DNA from: Morella rubra
Taxonomy: Eukaryota; Streptophyta; Magnoliopsida; Fagales; Myricaceae
Length of the DNA stretch: 64,000 nucleotides
Assembly (NCBI GenBank): GCA_003952965.2
Contig: CM025856.1
Coordinates: 4,556,517-4,620,516, forward strand
Reading direction: 5' to 3'
Shown: piece by piece, positions 39,201 through 50,789 of the stretch
How positions within the stretch are numbered: position 1 is the stretch's first letter
Layout of the letters: each line of letters starts with the position of its first letter
The notes under the pieces: generated by a model
Databases searched by the model: none
What the model was told of the DNA's origin: nothing
Seen by the model: only the letters and a program-made list of their open reading frames with translations
Translations under genes and position numbers: made by a program

Positions 39201-40585
39201 TTTTCTTTTTCGAATAATGAACTACGGATAATGGATCAAGCTTTTCTGCTTAAAAAGAAACTTGAACTACAGATAAGCCTAGTTTGCGTGGTTGTTGCTT
39301 AATGAATGACAGCTGAGAACAAATGCAAGCAAGCCATGGCATTGGCCCTAAAAGTGCTTTAGGTGCAATGACTATCCCATGAGATATAGACATTGTGTAG
39401 ATTTGTTTGCTTTCCTGAAAATATTCTCTTCAAACCTTTGTTTTCATAACCCTATTTCAACTACATTTAAATAGGAAAATGAAACAGTAAAAAGCTGCTG
39501 ATTCGATTTTTCCTTCAAATCAGCCATCATTTTTGTCTATCACATGAAGCATATTCCTGTAACATTTTATTGCAAAGTAGTGAACTGAGAACAGTGGAAG
39601 AAAGATTGAAAAAATAAACTGAGAACAAACCTTGCAATAGGAGACCCCAAAAGAGAAGCTGCAAAGTCCTGAGAATCACCTTTCTGATAGCCATAAGCCG
39701 GTTTGGTACTCTCTGGACCAAAAAACATCAAGACACGAATGCATACCAATACTCAAATCTTCTTAATGTGGACGGCAACTGTAAATAAACCAACCTTGAG
39801 AGCAAGCGCAATGGCCATCCCCACAATGAACAAGAAGAATGGCATCACAAAGTCAGCAAGATTGCAACCATTCCACGGTGCGTGCCCAATCATAGGCCAT
39901 TTTCCTCCGGCATCATCCACCAAAATCATCAACTATAATGCACACGACATGCAAGTTTAATACCAAATAGAAATCACAATTCTTTAACATATAGTTGGAT
40001 CATATGCTTATCGGACGAACAAATTGAAAATAAAAATATAATGAAGTCTAATTCAGTGTTAACTAACGAAACCCATCTTAAAAGTTCTATAAACGTTAAA
40101 ATAGCCTTCTCCACCGTCACCATTCCACGTGGCACTATCAAATCAAATACGAAGGAAAAAAAACACTTATAAACACGATAATTAAGTAGATACCCAATAC
40201 TCTTTTCTATTTTGTAATTTTCAAAGAAGGAAATTACACCAAATCGGTATATCAAAAATAGTAAATCTTAAATATTCAACAGAGTATACATGCAGTGAAC
40301 GTTGTTGAGGCACATAAAGCATACCCATGAGAGGTTCAGTGTGGGGCCTGTGCTCCTTCACTCACTCATTCTTTTTTTTTTTTTTGTAAACACAAATATC
40401 AAAAGAATAAAACAAGTAAAAAGCATGTTCGTATATGGCTGTTAACCATGTACCGCAACAGTGAGGCCACGGAAGACGTCCAAGGAAGCGACACGCTTTG
40501 CTCTCGGGGGCTTTTCGTCCGCAACACCGGGTGCCGATACAGTCAGCTGATGCTGGTGATTCGTGTCGGCTTCGATCTCGGCCAT
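36265..40585 (-). CDS. HGSNAT-like acetyltransferase membrane protein, copy C (13 exons)
   Basis: This is the only copy with all exons: 40454-40585, 39795-39932, 39631-39712, 39068-39144, 38875-38990, 38606-38714, 38120-38236, 37920-38011, 37205-37271, 37035-37116, 36860-36954, 36545-36686 and 36265-36411. It would give about 465 residues, close to plant relatives. The start MAEIEADTNH was chosen because family members begin with a short tail before the SLDVFRGLTVA segment; an upstream ATG at 40690 is in frame. Hallmarks are LMILVDDAGG, IGHAPWNGCNLADFVMPFF, the CGVTG lumenal Cys region and about ten hydrophobic segments. Exon 12 is 142 nt instead of 144 because of a patch of changes at 36627-36662, shifting the last two exons out of frame. 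It is presumably an endomembrane protein. Confidence 0.87.
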
Positions 40586-41750
40586 TTGTGTGGGTTTTTT
40601 GAGAGTGCAACGGTCAAGATAATCTTGACACCACTGTTCTCGATGAAAAGAAGATGCTCTCGGACACTCTATCGGAGTACGGTTGAACAAAGTCCGTGAC
40701 TATGGATAAGTGGCCATCGTTGTTTAGTCTGTTTCATTTACACGGTGTTTTGTTTGTAAAATTTTGGGGTGTCCCAAACGCCATGTTAGAGTCATATTTT
40801 CTAGTCAAAGAATCAGAGATATTGGAAATGGTTGATAATATCTGAAAACGGGGAAGTCCTGGCTTGACTTAGAAAAAAAGCGGTAAGCCCTGACTTGACT
40901 TAGAAAAAAAAGGGTAAGCCCTGGCTAACACGTAAGATTTAGATATTATAAACGCTTCTATACACCGTATTAGTCCTGTGGTACCATGTTGGACATCCCT
41001 TGGGTCTCCTTTCTTGAAAGGTATACTCAGAACAACCAATCAGAGAAAGCCACATGTTACATGGACATGTCCGAAAGTTAACATTGTGCCACGTCAAAAA
41101 AAAAAAAGAACTTTTACATGTCAAGAAAAAAACAAAAGAAGAATCCCCAGTCATTGGTGTCCCTCGAAGCCATAGCTCAATCGTCGACAATCTCCAGCCG
41201 ATCAACACTCCTGCCGGAAAAAACGGCTAAACCCGATCCTCAACTTCGAAACCACTGAAAGACCCAAAATTGGGAGGAAGCCCCGTAGTCTTAGAGAGAC
41301 AGACTCCGAATGGAATCGAGAATGTCGGCTTCCTCCTAGTAAGTTGATACTAGATTCTTGATTCTGAAAGAGGTACAATACATTGGGTTTGTTATATCTC
41401 CTCCTGCTTGACATATAGCAATCCATATTAGTACTGTTCCTGATAGAAATTATTGCAGAAAAATAATAAGATATATATGCTAGAAAAAGGGCTCAGTTAT
41501 CTCCATACCTTTTCGACGTGACTCCTTTCTTTGTCAAATCTTAGTGCTCATACATTGCAAGTATACTGACTGTTGAGGCTCAACAACTGTTTGGTATTTT
41601 GTCGACATAACCTTTCTGAAATATTTTAGAAATGCCGAGGAAAGGGGCTTCGATCTTAATACAGCATCAGTTTTAAGTTCAAACTTAGGATACGAGAATT
41701 TGCATTCCTTATCTGTCAATGCACTGACGCATTATAGTGTTAGTATTTGC
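40586..41750. other. Upstream region of HGSNAT-like copy C
   Basis: The promoter and leader of the leftward gene are expected here. A tandem near-repeat around 40853-40925 (GGTAAGCCCTGACTTGAC-like, three partial units) is visible. No TATA box could be assigned. The matching part of unit B lies in the poor-quality stretch. Confidence 0.45.
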
Positions 41751-41752
41751 AG

Positions 41753-42067
41753 AAAAATTCAGCGTGTGACTTTTTTGAATGGATTGACCACCCCACTTGC
41801 CAGCGAGTGGAAGATGTATTGCCTTCCATTATCCGGAAGGTGGAATGGATGGAGGACGAGATTCGCAAGGGCAAGGCGAGAGAGAGACGACTCATCCACC
41901 TTCTGCTTGCTATCTTGGAGGCCCTGGAGTACTGTAATATCTTTGTTCTATTCTATGTAATAGACTTGAGTTTTGTTCCATTCGTTATCTTGGAGGCCCT
42001 GCAATTGTTATTCAGCTTTTGTTCCATTTGTTGCTATTTGTTTTTGAGCTCCTGTTTATGTTTTTGA
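41753..42067 (+). pseudogene. GRF-type zinc-finger exon, copy 2, with altered C-terminus
   Basis: The exon is identical in its first 52 codons to the exon at 25912 (CDFFEWID half-finger and coiled coil). It then lacks the 187 bases found at 26069-26255 in copy 1. The reading frame runs into former 3' UTR and gains a different hydrophobic tail ending at 42067. No N-terminal exon with the remaining zinc ligands was found. Whether either copy is expressed is unknown. Confidence 0.55.
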
Positions 42068-42729
42068 GCTTTGTTTTGCCGAAGTTTTGAAAACATAGCA
42101 ACAACAGGGTATGAACCCTTACGCTATTGGTATGTCCCTGGGAGCAATTCCTGTCAATTAAAGTTATGGTAATGGCATCATAAATCCTATGAGGCAAAGC
42201 ACCTCAAATTTTACTGAAGATTGTGACATAGATATAAGACATAACCTGCCAAGGCACAAGAGAGAAATAAGACTCCGTGACATAACATGCCAATCTGTTC
42301 ACTGACCCAAATTTGACAAAAGTTCCAGTGTCCAAATTGTCATACACGCATTTACACACGAAAGCCAAACCACTGTCATCTGTGTCAACCACATGTTTTG
42401 AGTACAAAAAAGTGATCATTACAAGCTCCACAAAAGAAATGTTTCCTATGCCTTCACAGTGTCAGTCCATCAGCGAACCCACAACACCCACACAAAAATA
42501 GCCCTATAACTAAACAGATCCACAGACTGTGATATGCATAAACAAATAAAAAACAGTCCATCTCCTGACAACTTTCCTCGACATTCACTGAGTACTTCTT
42601 GTTACTGGTTGGTGTGTAGCTTCGTCATTGCCCTGCCAAGTCCAGAATCTGAAGTTAGTATTTAGTCCGAAAATTCAAAACTTGTTGGCAAGTTTTTCCA
42701 GATTACTTCTCACCTGGATTGGTGGCTCC

Positions 42730-42956
42730 CTAAGCTGTCGATTCCTCCTTGCTCCGTCTTTGGATCGATGTCTCAGCCCCATCCGCCTGCAACTCAAAGC
42801 CAATTAGAATAAGAAAATGCCCTTAATCAGAAGCTGTAAAATGCACTTAATCATAAGCTCAGAAATACGCAACTTACTCTCATCTTCTTTTTGCATTTGT
42901 TCATTGGTTCCTCAACTCCAGCTACTGTAACAGCCAGGATGAAGTCGGGTCTGGGT
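42730..42956 (-). pseudogene. Two small 3' exons of the LSM4-region gene (copy 2)
   Basis: Exons 42878-42956 (PRPDFILAVTVAGVEEPMN and a Lys-rich end) and 42730-42786 (ADGAETSIQRR, stop at 42730-42732) join in frame with a GTAAG donor. Their phase does not fit LSM4 exon 43088-43127, and they lack the Arg-Gly-rich tail of plant LSM4. They could be an altered LSM4 tail or part of another gene. Confidence 0.4.
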
Positions 42957-43164
42957 CTATAAATCAGAGCTACGGGCTACGGTTTCGGTGTTTCGGAGCA
43001 CATCAAGCATTTACCACAATGGAAACCCCAAAACAGAGACAGGCTATTTTCAACTGTAATGAACAAGATGTAGACCACAGAATATACCAGTGCGGCTCTG
43101 TGTCTCCTCCTGAACTTTATCAATCACCTAACAAAAAATAAACAAACATTACCACAGCAATTCA

Positions 43165-43169
43165 ATAGA
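43165..43169. repeat. Target site duplication ATAGA, left
   Basis: Matches 44375-44379 on the other side of the solo LTR. Confidence 0.8.
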
Positions 43170-44374
43170 TGATCGATACAACACTGCAAGTGCACAGTAT
43201 CGTAGTTTTATAGTAAAGTGATGAGAAGAGTGTAGTCCTCAGGAATTGATAACTCACTTTTGACAAGTATCAAAATTATACTAATCTCAATTTTATTTAG
43301 AAAAATATAACTTGTAATTGCAAACTGAAATAATAATAAAAAAAAAAACAAAAGGAATTATTCAATGGAACAATTGATGAGATGAAATGAAAATTTCTAG
43401 GAAACCAATTTCACCTAGTCCCTCGATATGCTTATATTATCTAACTAATTGAATTAAAATCTCTAAGTTTGTTAGCAAGATCTCCTAAATCATCCAAATA
43501 CCTCTTTCGATAATCAATTGGACCAATTCTTGAACATTAGCTCACACAAGAATGTGCAAAGTAATAAACAAGAAAGTATTAAGAACAAGAATTCTTTTCT
43601 CAAAACTACACAGGTTCTTCTAGGTCTTTCGATCCTATATTTACCTATGCTAAATTATCCACAGGTCTATTCCATAATTTCCTCTTTCGAAAGCAAATCA
43701 CAAAATTCAAATAATCTAATTGATGGCTAGTCAATTAAAAGCAATGAGCTAAGAATAATTCAGACAAACAGAGAAGAGATTTACTTCAAATTAAAATAGA
43801 AAAGCAAGCATATCTGAGACTAGATAACAATTGTTTTCCTAGAATGATAACGTTTAGTTCATGCTGGAATTAAATTCAACCGAAACAATTTCTAGCATCG
43901 ATGATTCTCCTAAAAAAAAAAAAAATATTCAAAACTGGAAGAGCAAGCGTTGCCTCCTGCAATCTGTCGCTCCTTGCTATCTGTCTGCATATTTCAAATT
44001 CTTCATCTTGTTTTTTCGCTCCTTTTTTCCCCTTTTTCGAACCAACCAAGCCAACAACCCATATTCGCAAATCTGATTTGAACGAGAGAGTTCCACAAGG
44101 CCCTTCTATCTCCCAAAATCTTCTCCCCTTTTCTAAAACTTAGCCACTGTATGCTTGAAATTTGAAAAGAGAAGTTGGGCTTTCATAAAAGGTGAGCTTA
44201 GTCCTCCAACATAATGGGCTGTCAAGACATTTGTCTTCATTTTCTTTTAAACTGAAACAAAAGATAAATGAGTGACAATGAAGTCTTAAACCCAACAAAA
44301 TAAATAAATAATAATATTGAATTAAAAACTAAAATTAAGAAGTGATAAAATATAAGAATTTATGCAAATCATCA
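43170..44374. mobile_element. Solo LTR-like element, 1205 bp, TG...CA
   Basis: The element begins TGATCGATAC and ends AAATCATCA, so it has TG...CA ends with a short TGAT/ATCA inverted repeat, and it is flanked by perfect 5-bp duplications (ATAGA). Its left part (CACTGCAAGTGCACAG followed by GTGATGAGAAGAG) resembles a non-coding LTR family widespread in plant introns. No protein coding and no internal region is visible, so a solo LTR is the simplest reading. Orientation is not certain. Confidence 0.75.
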
Positions 44375-44379
44375 ATAGA
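44375..44379. repeat. Target site duplication ATAGA, right
   Basis: Partner of 43165-43169. Confidence 0.8.
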
Positions 44380-44460
44380 TCTCGAAGAACCTGCATAATG
44401 GACAGCTACCATCTATACACTACATACCATATGAAACCTGAACATTAAAGCTAAAAGGGG

Positions 44461-44488
44461 AAAAAAAAAAAAAAAAAAAAAAAAAAAA
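44461..44488. repeat. Poly-A run of 28
   Basis: An uninterrupted A run within the LSM4 intron, 86 bases beyond the solo LTR. A retroposed origin was considered but no body was found. Confidence 0.9.
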
Positions 44489-44924
44489 GGTATCAGCGTG
44501 CAAAGCTTCTTCATCTGCTGCGTAAGCAGCTACAGCAAGATTATATTGGGAATAAGGCTTAATTTACAGAAAATCTTTCACTCTTTCCTCCACTGAGTAA
44601 CCTTTATATAGTGACAGTTTTTGGTAAGTAACCTTCACCATAATGATCACAAACACTTATTCATTGGTATCCCTCCCCTTAAAAGACGAGTGTTTGTTTT
44701 TAAATCATTGTATAGGAGGGATGTGTGAGGATGAAGGCTACCTTCGATCTATAGCCTTGGATTACAGATTTACCAAAAAAACAAATCAAGCATTTACCAC
44801 AATGGACACCCCACACCCTGAGCAAGAAAAAATGAAAGGGAAGCACTCTGGTCAGAAACACCCGATCTCTATTTCAACGTCACAGCAATGCGCTTCTACA
44901 AATGGCATATCGTCTGCTTGATCA

Positions 44925-47447
44925 AGAGTATATAAGAGACCCAATGCTCTATAATACCAAGCACAAGCTTTGAAGACATGCCTTATGGAGCACATCAAGC
45001 ATCTGATTTGGCTAAAGTACATCATTCCAGAGAGAGAGGGACAAACAACACCTTTATAAACTAACAAAGCAGCAAACAAGATACAAAAAGGAAAAAAGTT
45101 AGTGCATTACGATTCCAATATTTAGTCTAGTTTAGATTTTCTTGAGGTTTAACCAGGATTTACAAGACACACACACACAAGAGAGAGAGAGAGAGAGAGA
45201 GATTACTTTGTCCGGGACTCGAAGGTACTGAACCGTATTCTCACAAAGGAAACATACTGGCACTCTCCAAAACCTATCTCCCTCCTTAAGTGCAAGGATG
45301 AGTCATACAGATTGCAGACTCCAATTACGGCAAAATAAAGAAAATGATCAAGAGAATTTTGGGTAATACTTACCTTGGTGGTACATATGACTTCTCGAAG
45401 ACGGATATTCATTCATGTATGGCATTCACCAACTGACCATAAAAGTAATATAGCACAAGAAATCAAGCTAGCACCCTGGAAGGACCATTTTATGTTAGCA
45501 ACAATCAATGCAATGCTACATTTGCTTTCAGAAGCAAGAAAAGCTCTCAGAAAATTTTAACCAACCAACAGCTTGGTTTGCAAATTTAAAAACAGAGCTA
45601 CTTATTAGTCAATAAGAGGCCTTTGTTCGTTGTCTTCTCTTTTTTGTATAAATTACACCAATACCCTAATATCACGGGTTAGCTTGGTATTGCCTACCAG
45701 TGATTTAGAAAGTTGTATCCATGTAAGGCCTCATTTTATTTTTCTTCTTGTTGTCAGTTTTATGCATTCTGAGTGTAATAAAGTTGCTATTTGAGAATAG
45801 AGGAAAAATTAAATAAACGGTGATTCTAAAATGCAAATCTCTAAGCCGCAGAGAGTCGAGACTGATAGTTCGAACTCAACCAAGGTCATAGCTGAACTAT
45901 GTTTTATTCTTTTCTGCACTATCATCCCAACCGGCAGAATTTACAAACTAAACTTTCTTACCTCTTTCTATGTTAGAAACCAAACAGCTAAAAGCCTAAA
46001 TGTGAAATAAATCTGATCCACAGAGACAAAGCTCCCACCATAGGATGTCCTTGCGCGGTCTTAAGCAATGAAAGAGGGCGCTGAAACAGAAAACCGGCAG
46101 AATCAGTAACAGAATCCCGAAATCAGAGTCTTTATCTCAAAGCAAAAAAGAAGGAAGAACAAAAGTACCAAAGAATAACCCGAAAAACTCAGTACACTGA
46201 GCTGCATACCATTTTTCTGAACAACGTAATCCCCCCAATTACAATTGACCCGCAAACTTATCATCATTAGAGGAAACTCGAAGCAAAGCGTAAAAAACGA
46301 ATAGAATAAACCCGATTGGTTTCTAAGAAAAAGCGGGGAAGAGAAGACGCTAGAGTTTCGGGTCTAAAAAAATTCACTACATGGCAACCAAGATAACAGT
46401 GAGCAGACCAAAAACGTATAATAACAGAAACCATTGACACAGCTGAAGTCCTATTGCCGCTTGCCTTAGTTTAGATGTTCCATCTTTTATGGCTAAGATT
46501 TACGGAACTAAGATAACATGTGAGTTTGAAATTGTCTTTTCTAGCTGTAGGTTTTCTCCGCTACCATAAAGTGGTTGAGTGCGCAACTCGAATGTTTGTG
46601 GAATTCATAGACTAGGAACTACGAATCCCTGGAGAAAGACTTTAGAAGGCAGCTTTGCGAGGGCACAGTTTGATCGCTGTGTTTCTACGAGGACAGTGGT
46701 GGAGTAGGGAGGTTTAAGAGGCTCTACAACATTGAAGTTTTTGCGTATATGCCCTCCAACTTCTCATGTTTCCGAATTGAGGACCTTCTTTTCTTCCTTC
46801 TTACTCCTATTTTGAACTGGTCGCAATTTATTGTAGAATACAAATACTGATCGCTATTGGATGACTATTATTAAACAAAGTGTTCGTAAACATTACGGTA
46901 ATCCGTCAGTCAAATCCCTTCTCAGAAACAATCTAATGGTCATGTTTTCCAGGGTGAGAGACGAAAAAACAAAACAGGGGGGGAAAATTCCACTGTTCAT
47001 GGTTTTTTCCGTTGGTATCATAATTATACGAGTCCTCAAAACACCCAGACACCAGTCCAATATGAATATTGGCTAAAGGCTAACTTTCACTTTTGTTGGG
47101 TAATGCTCTAAGTTTTAATGAATTTAAGCAACAAGTTATGAATACAGTATATTGCTTCTTTCTTAAGTACACACGCCCACACATCAGGTCTCTGGCCAGG
47201 CTTTATTTCTTGCCATTATACTGGTCAATTGGTCATAGCCCACAAATCAGAGCATACACTACGGTACCCCTAGGTTCCACCTTTTTTAACTACCCTTTCC
47301 TTTTGAAGCTGTTCAGCTGCTTTTCACTCGGTCAACTAGATTCACATTTCCTGAATCTTGTGGCCATTTAAAAAAGCATCTCAGATGGCAAGCATTCGCA
47401 TTTGCTTGAGTAACCATTTGCCTCTTCCAATTGTCCTGCTCAGACTC
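44925..47447. repeat. Tandem direct repeat, unit 1 (about 2.5 kb)
   Basis: Repeated at 47615-50139 with offset 2690 before the GA microsatellite and 2692 after it. All stretches compared, including every open frame, are identical apart from one GA unit. It contains LSM4 exons 1-3 and upstream DNA. Confidence 0.95.
45166..45202. repeat. (AC)n(GA)n microsatellite, unit 1
   Basis: A compound repeat lies directly against the donor side of LSM4 exon 45207-45284. The second tandem unit has one more GA. Confidence 0.93.
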
Positions 47448-47614
47448 TATAGCCTTCCCAGACCAAGCCATTACAGATGAGCAAGAAAAAATGAAACACT
47501 CTGGAGAAACCCCGATCTCTGAGCGAACATCAAGGCTTCACAAATGGCATATCGTCTGCTTGATCAAGAGTATATAAGCCCAATCTCAATGGCATTTTGA
47601 TGCTTATGGATCAC
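47448..47614. other. Spacer between the tandem repeat units
   Basis: About 167 bases that are a diverged copy of 44800-44926 (shared words such as GAGCAAGAAAAAATGAAA and CAAATGGCATATCGTCTGCT) with deletions. The true duplication unit therefore probably started near 44800. Confidence 0.7.
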
Positions 47615-50139
47615 AGAGTATATAAGAGACCCAATGCTCTATAATACCAAGCACAAGCTTTGAAGACATGCCTTATGGAGCACATCAAGCATCTGATTTG
47701 GCTAAAGTACATCATTCCAGAGAGAGAGGGACAAACAACACCTTTATAAACTAACAAAGCAGCAAACAAGATACAAAAAGGAAAAAAGTTAGTGCATTAC
47801 GATTCCAATATTTAGTCTAGTTTAGATTTTCTTGAGGTTTAACCAGGATTTACAAGACACACACACACAAGAGAGAGAGAGAGAGAGAGAGAGATTACTT
47901 TGTCCGGGACTCGAAGGTACTGAACCGTATTCTCACAAAGGAAACATACTGGCACTCTCCAAAACCTATCTCCCTCCTTAAGTGCAAGGATGAGTCATAC
48001 AGATTGCAGACTCCAATTACGGCAAAATAAAGAAAATGATCAAGAGAATTTTGGGTAATACTTACCTTGGTGGTACATATGACTTCTCGAAGACGGATAT
48101 TCATTCATGTATGGCATTCACCAACTGACCATAAAAGTAATATAGCACAAGAAATCAAGCTAGCACCCTGGAAGGACCATTTTATGTTAGCAACAATCAA
48201 TGCAATGCTACATTTGCTTTCAGAAGCAAGAAAAGCTCTCAGAAAATTTTAACCAACCAACAGCTTGGTTTGCAAATTTAAAAACAGAGCTACTTATTAG
48301 TCAATAAGAGGCCTTTGTTCGTTGTCTTCTCTTTTTTGTATAAATTACACCAATACCCTAATATCACGGGTTAGCTTGGTATTGCCTACCAGTGATTTAG
48401 AAAGTTGTATCCATGTAAGGCCTCATTTTATTTTTCTTCTTGTTGTCAGTTTTATGCATTCTGAGTGTAATAAAGTTGCTATTTGAGAATAGAGGAAAAA
48501 TTAAATAAACGGTGATTCTAAAATGCAAATCTCTAAGCCGCAGAGAGTCGAGACTGATAGTTCGAACTCAACCAAGGTCATAGCTGAACTATGTTTTATT
48601 CTTTTCTGCACTATCATCCCAACCGGCAGAATTTACAAACTAAACTTTCTTACCTCTTTCTATGTTAGAAACCAAACAGCTAAAAGCCTAAATGTGAAAT
48701 AAATCTGATCCACAGAGACAAAGCTCCCACCATAGGATGTCCTTGCGCGGTCTTAAGCAATGAAAGAGGGCGCTGAAACAGAAAACCGGCAGAATCAGTA
48801 ACAGAATCCCGAAATCAGAGTCTTTATCTCAAAGCAAAAAAGAAGGAAGAACAAAAGTACCAAAGAATAACCCGAAAAACTCAGTACACTGAGCTGCATA
48901 CCATTTTTCTGAACAACGTAATCCCCCCAATTACAATTGACCCGCAAACTTATCATCATTAGAGGAAACTCGAAGCAAAGCGTAAAAAACGAATAGAATA
49001 AACCCGATTGGTTTCTAAGAAAAAGCGGGGAAGAGAAGACGCTAGAGTTTCGGGTCTAAAAAAATTCACTACATGGCAACCAAGATAACAGTGAGCAGAC
49101 CAAAAACGTATAATAACAGAAACCATTGACACAGCTGAAGTCCTATTGCCGCTTGCCTTAGTTTAGATGTTCCATCTTTTATGGCTAAGATTTACGGAAC
49201 TAAGATAACATGTGAGTTTGAAATTGTCTTTTCTAGCTGTAGGTTTTCTCCGCTACCATAAAGTGGTTGAGTGCGCAACTCGAATGTTTGTGGAATTCAT
49301 AGACTAGGAACTACGAATCCCTGGAGAAAGACTTTAGAAGGCAGCTTTGCGAGGGCACAGTTTGATCGCTGTGTTTCTACGAGGACAGTGGTGGAGTAGG
49401 GAGGTTTAAGAGGCTCTACAACATTGAAGTTTTTGCGTATATGCCCTCCAACTTCTCATGTTTCCGAATTGAGGACCTTCTTTTCTTCCTTCTTACTCCT
49501 ATTTTGAACTGGTCGCAATTTATTGTAGAATACAAATACTGATCGCTATTGGATGACTATTATTAAACAAAGTGTTCGTAAACATTACGGTAATCCGTCA
49601 GTCAAATCCCTTCTCAGAAACAATCTAATGGTCATGTTTTCCAGGGTGAGAGACGAAAAAACAAAACAGGGGGGGAAAATTCCACTGTTCATGGTTTTTT
49701 CCGTTGGTATCATAATTATACGAGTCCTCAAAACACCCAGACACCAGTCCAATATGAATATTGGCTAAAGGCTAACTTTCACTTTTGTTGGGTAATGCTC
49801 TAAGTTTTAATGAATTTAAGCAACAAGTTATGAATACAGTATATTGCTTCTTTCTTAAGTACACACGCCCACACATCAGGTCTCTGGCCAGGCTTTATTT
49901 CTTGCCATTATACTGGTCAATTGGTCATAGCCCACAAATCAGAGCATACACTACGGTACCCCTAGGTTCCACCTTTTTTAACTACCCTTTCCTTTTGAAG
50001 CTGTTCAGCTGCTTTTCACTCGGTCAACTAGATTCACATTTCCTGAATCTTGTGGCCATTTAAAAAAGCATCTCAGATGGCAAGCATTCGCATTTGCTTG
50101 AGTAACCATTTGCCTCTTCCAATTGTCCTGCTCAGACTC
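47615..50139. repeat. Tandem direct repeat, unit 2 (about 2.5 kb)
   Basis: Copy of 44925-47447. Beyond 50139 the sequence departs from unit 1 and enters retrotransposon-like DNA. Confidence 0.95.
47899..48772 (-). pseudogene. LSM4: LSM4 5' fragment, copy 2
   Basis: Exons 48731-48772, 48066-48167 and 47899-47976 repeat those of LSM4 copy 1 with the same lesions (TGA for Trp of DTWMNI, one-base loss, Arg before PLSLL). The VIDKVQEE exon is missing because the tandem unit ends first. Any transcript would run on into unit 1. Confidence 0.75.
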
Positions 50140-50521
50140 AAAAGAGCAACCAGGCGACCATAGTGTTCTTGTTAGGGTCCCCGGTCAAGGACTCCAAAAC
50201 AATCACCAACTCCTCCGCGCGATCCGCTCCAACACCACAATCGATCCTCCCGAACCGTTTCCAGTAACACACGAGCGTGGTAAATAGGATCTAACACACA
50301 AGAAATGAAGAATTCCTCACTGTTATTACGAAGAACGTGGTCTAAGGATTATTAGTCCTTCGAACCACAAGAACACTCGTACTAGGGTTATTAGCCCAAG
50401 CACGCCCAAACTTAAGAGGTTATTAGCCCCAAGTCTACTGGCATAAACGTGCCTATGCCTGGCCAACACTCTCAAGCTCTCTAAGCTTACAACACAACTC
50501 TCTGAATGAATGAATACTAAT

Positions 50522-50558
50522 GCTCCTGAGGGTTGCTTATATAGGCATCCTCAGGAGC
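50522..50558 (-). promoter_or_regulatory. TATA box inside a perfect 10-bp inverted repeat
   Basis: GCTCCTGAGG (50522-50531) and CCTCAGGAGC (50549-50558) are exact inverted copies, 17 bases apart. The loop holds TATATAAG on the minus strand. This fits an LTR promoter reading leftward; the flanking stem is unusual. Confidence 0.5.
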
Positions 50559-50789
50559 TTACAAAATCCTACCAACCCAATCAAATCAAATCTAAATCAA
50601 ATCTTCAAGATTCTAAGGAAACAATTCCTAGAATCAAGGAGATTTGACGATACATGCCTAAAACAACTTAACTGAAAAGGAAACTAATCTTCTAGAGTTT
50701 AGGAGAAATATCTTAAATCTAGAAGATATGATTTATTCAATCACTCACCACAAGGAAATCAATCTCTGAAGATATCTCCATAATGCACT

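Larger units (their letters stand above)
43088..46080 (-). pseudogene. LSM4: LSM4 (U6 snRNA-associated Sm-like protein) gene, copy 1
   Basis: LSM4 belongs to the LSM1-7 (mRNA decay) and LSM2-8 (U6 snRNA) rings. Exons: 46039-46080 (PLSLLKTAQGHPM), 45374-45475 (degenerate start, then MNIRLREVICTTK), 45207-45284 (EGDRFWRVPVCFLCENTVQYLRVPDK, the Sm2 region) and 43088-43127 (VIDKVQEETQSRT). The first residue before PLSLL is Arg instead of Leu and the ATG exon was not found. Exon 2 carries a TGA in place of the Trp codon of DTWMNI and loses one base just before it. The intron between the last two exons holds a 1205-bp solo LTR. The lesions argue for a pseudogene or poor sequence. Confidence 0.75.

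Noticed and set aside
42730..42956. Assignment of these exons to the LSM4 Arg-Gly tail
   Set aside because: Neither the phase nor the amino acids fit, so they are left unassigned.
45166..45202. CRISPR-like or phased repeat array
   Set aside because: It is a plain AC/GA microsatellite.
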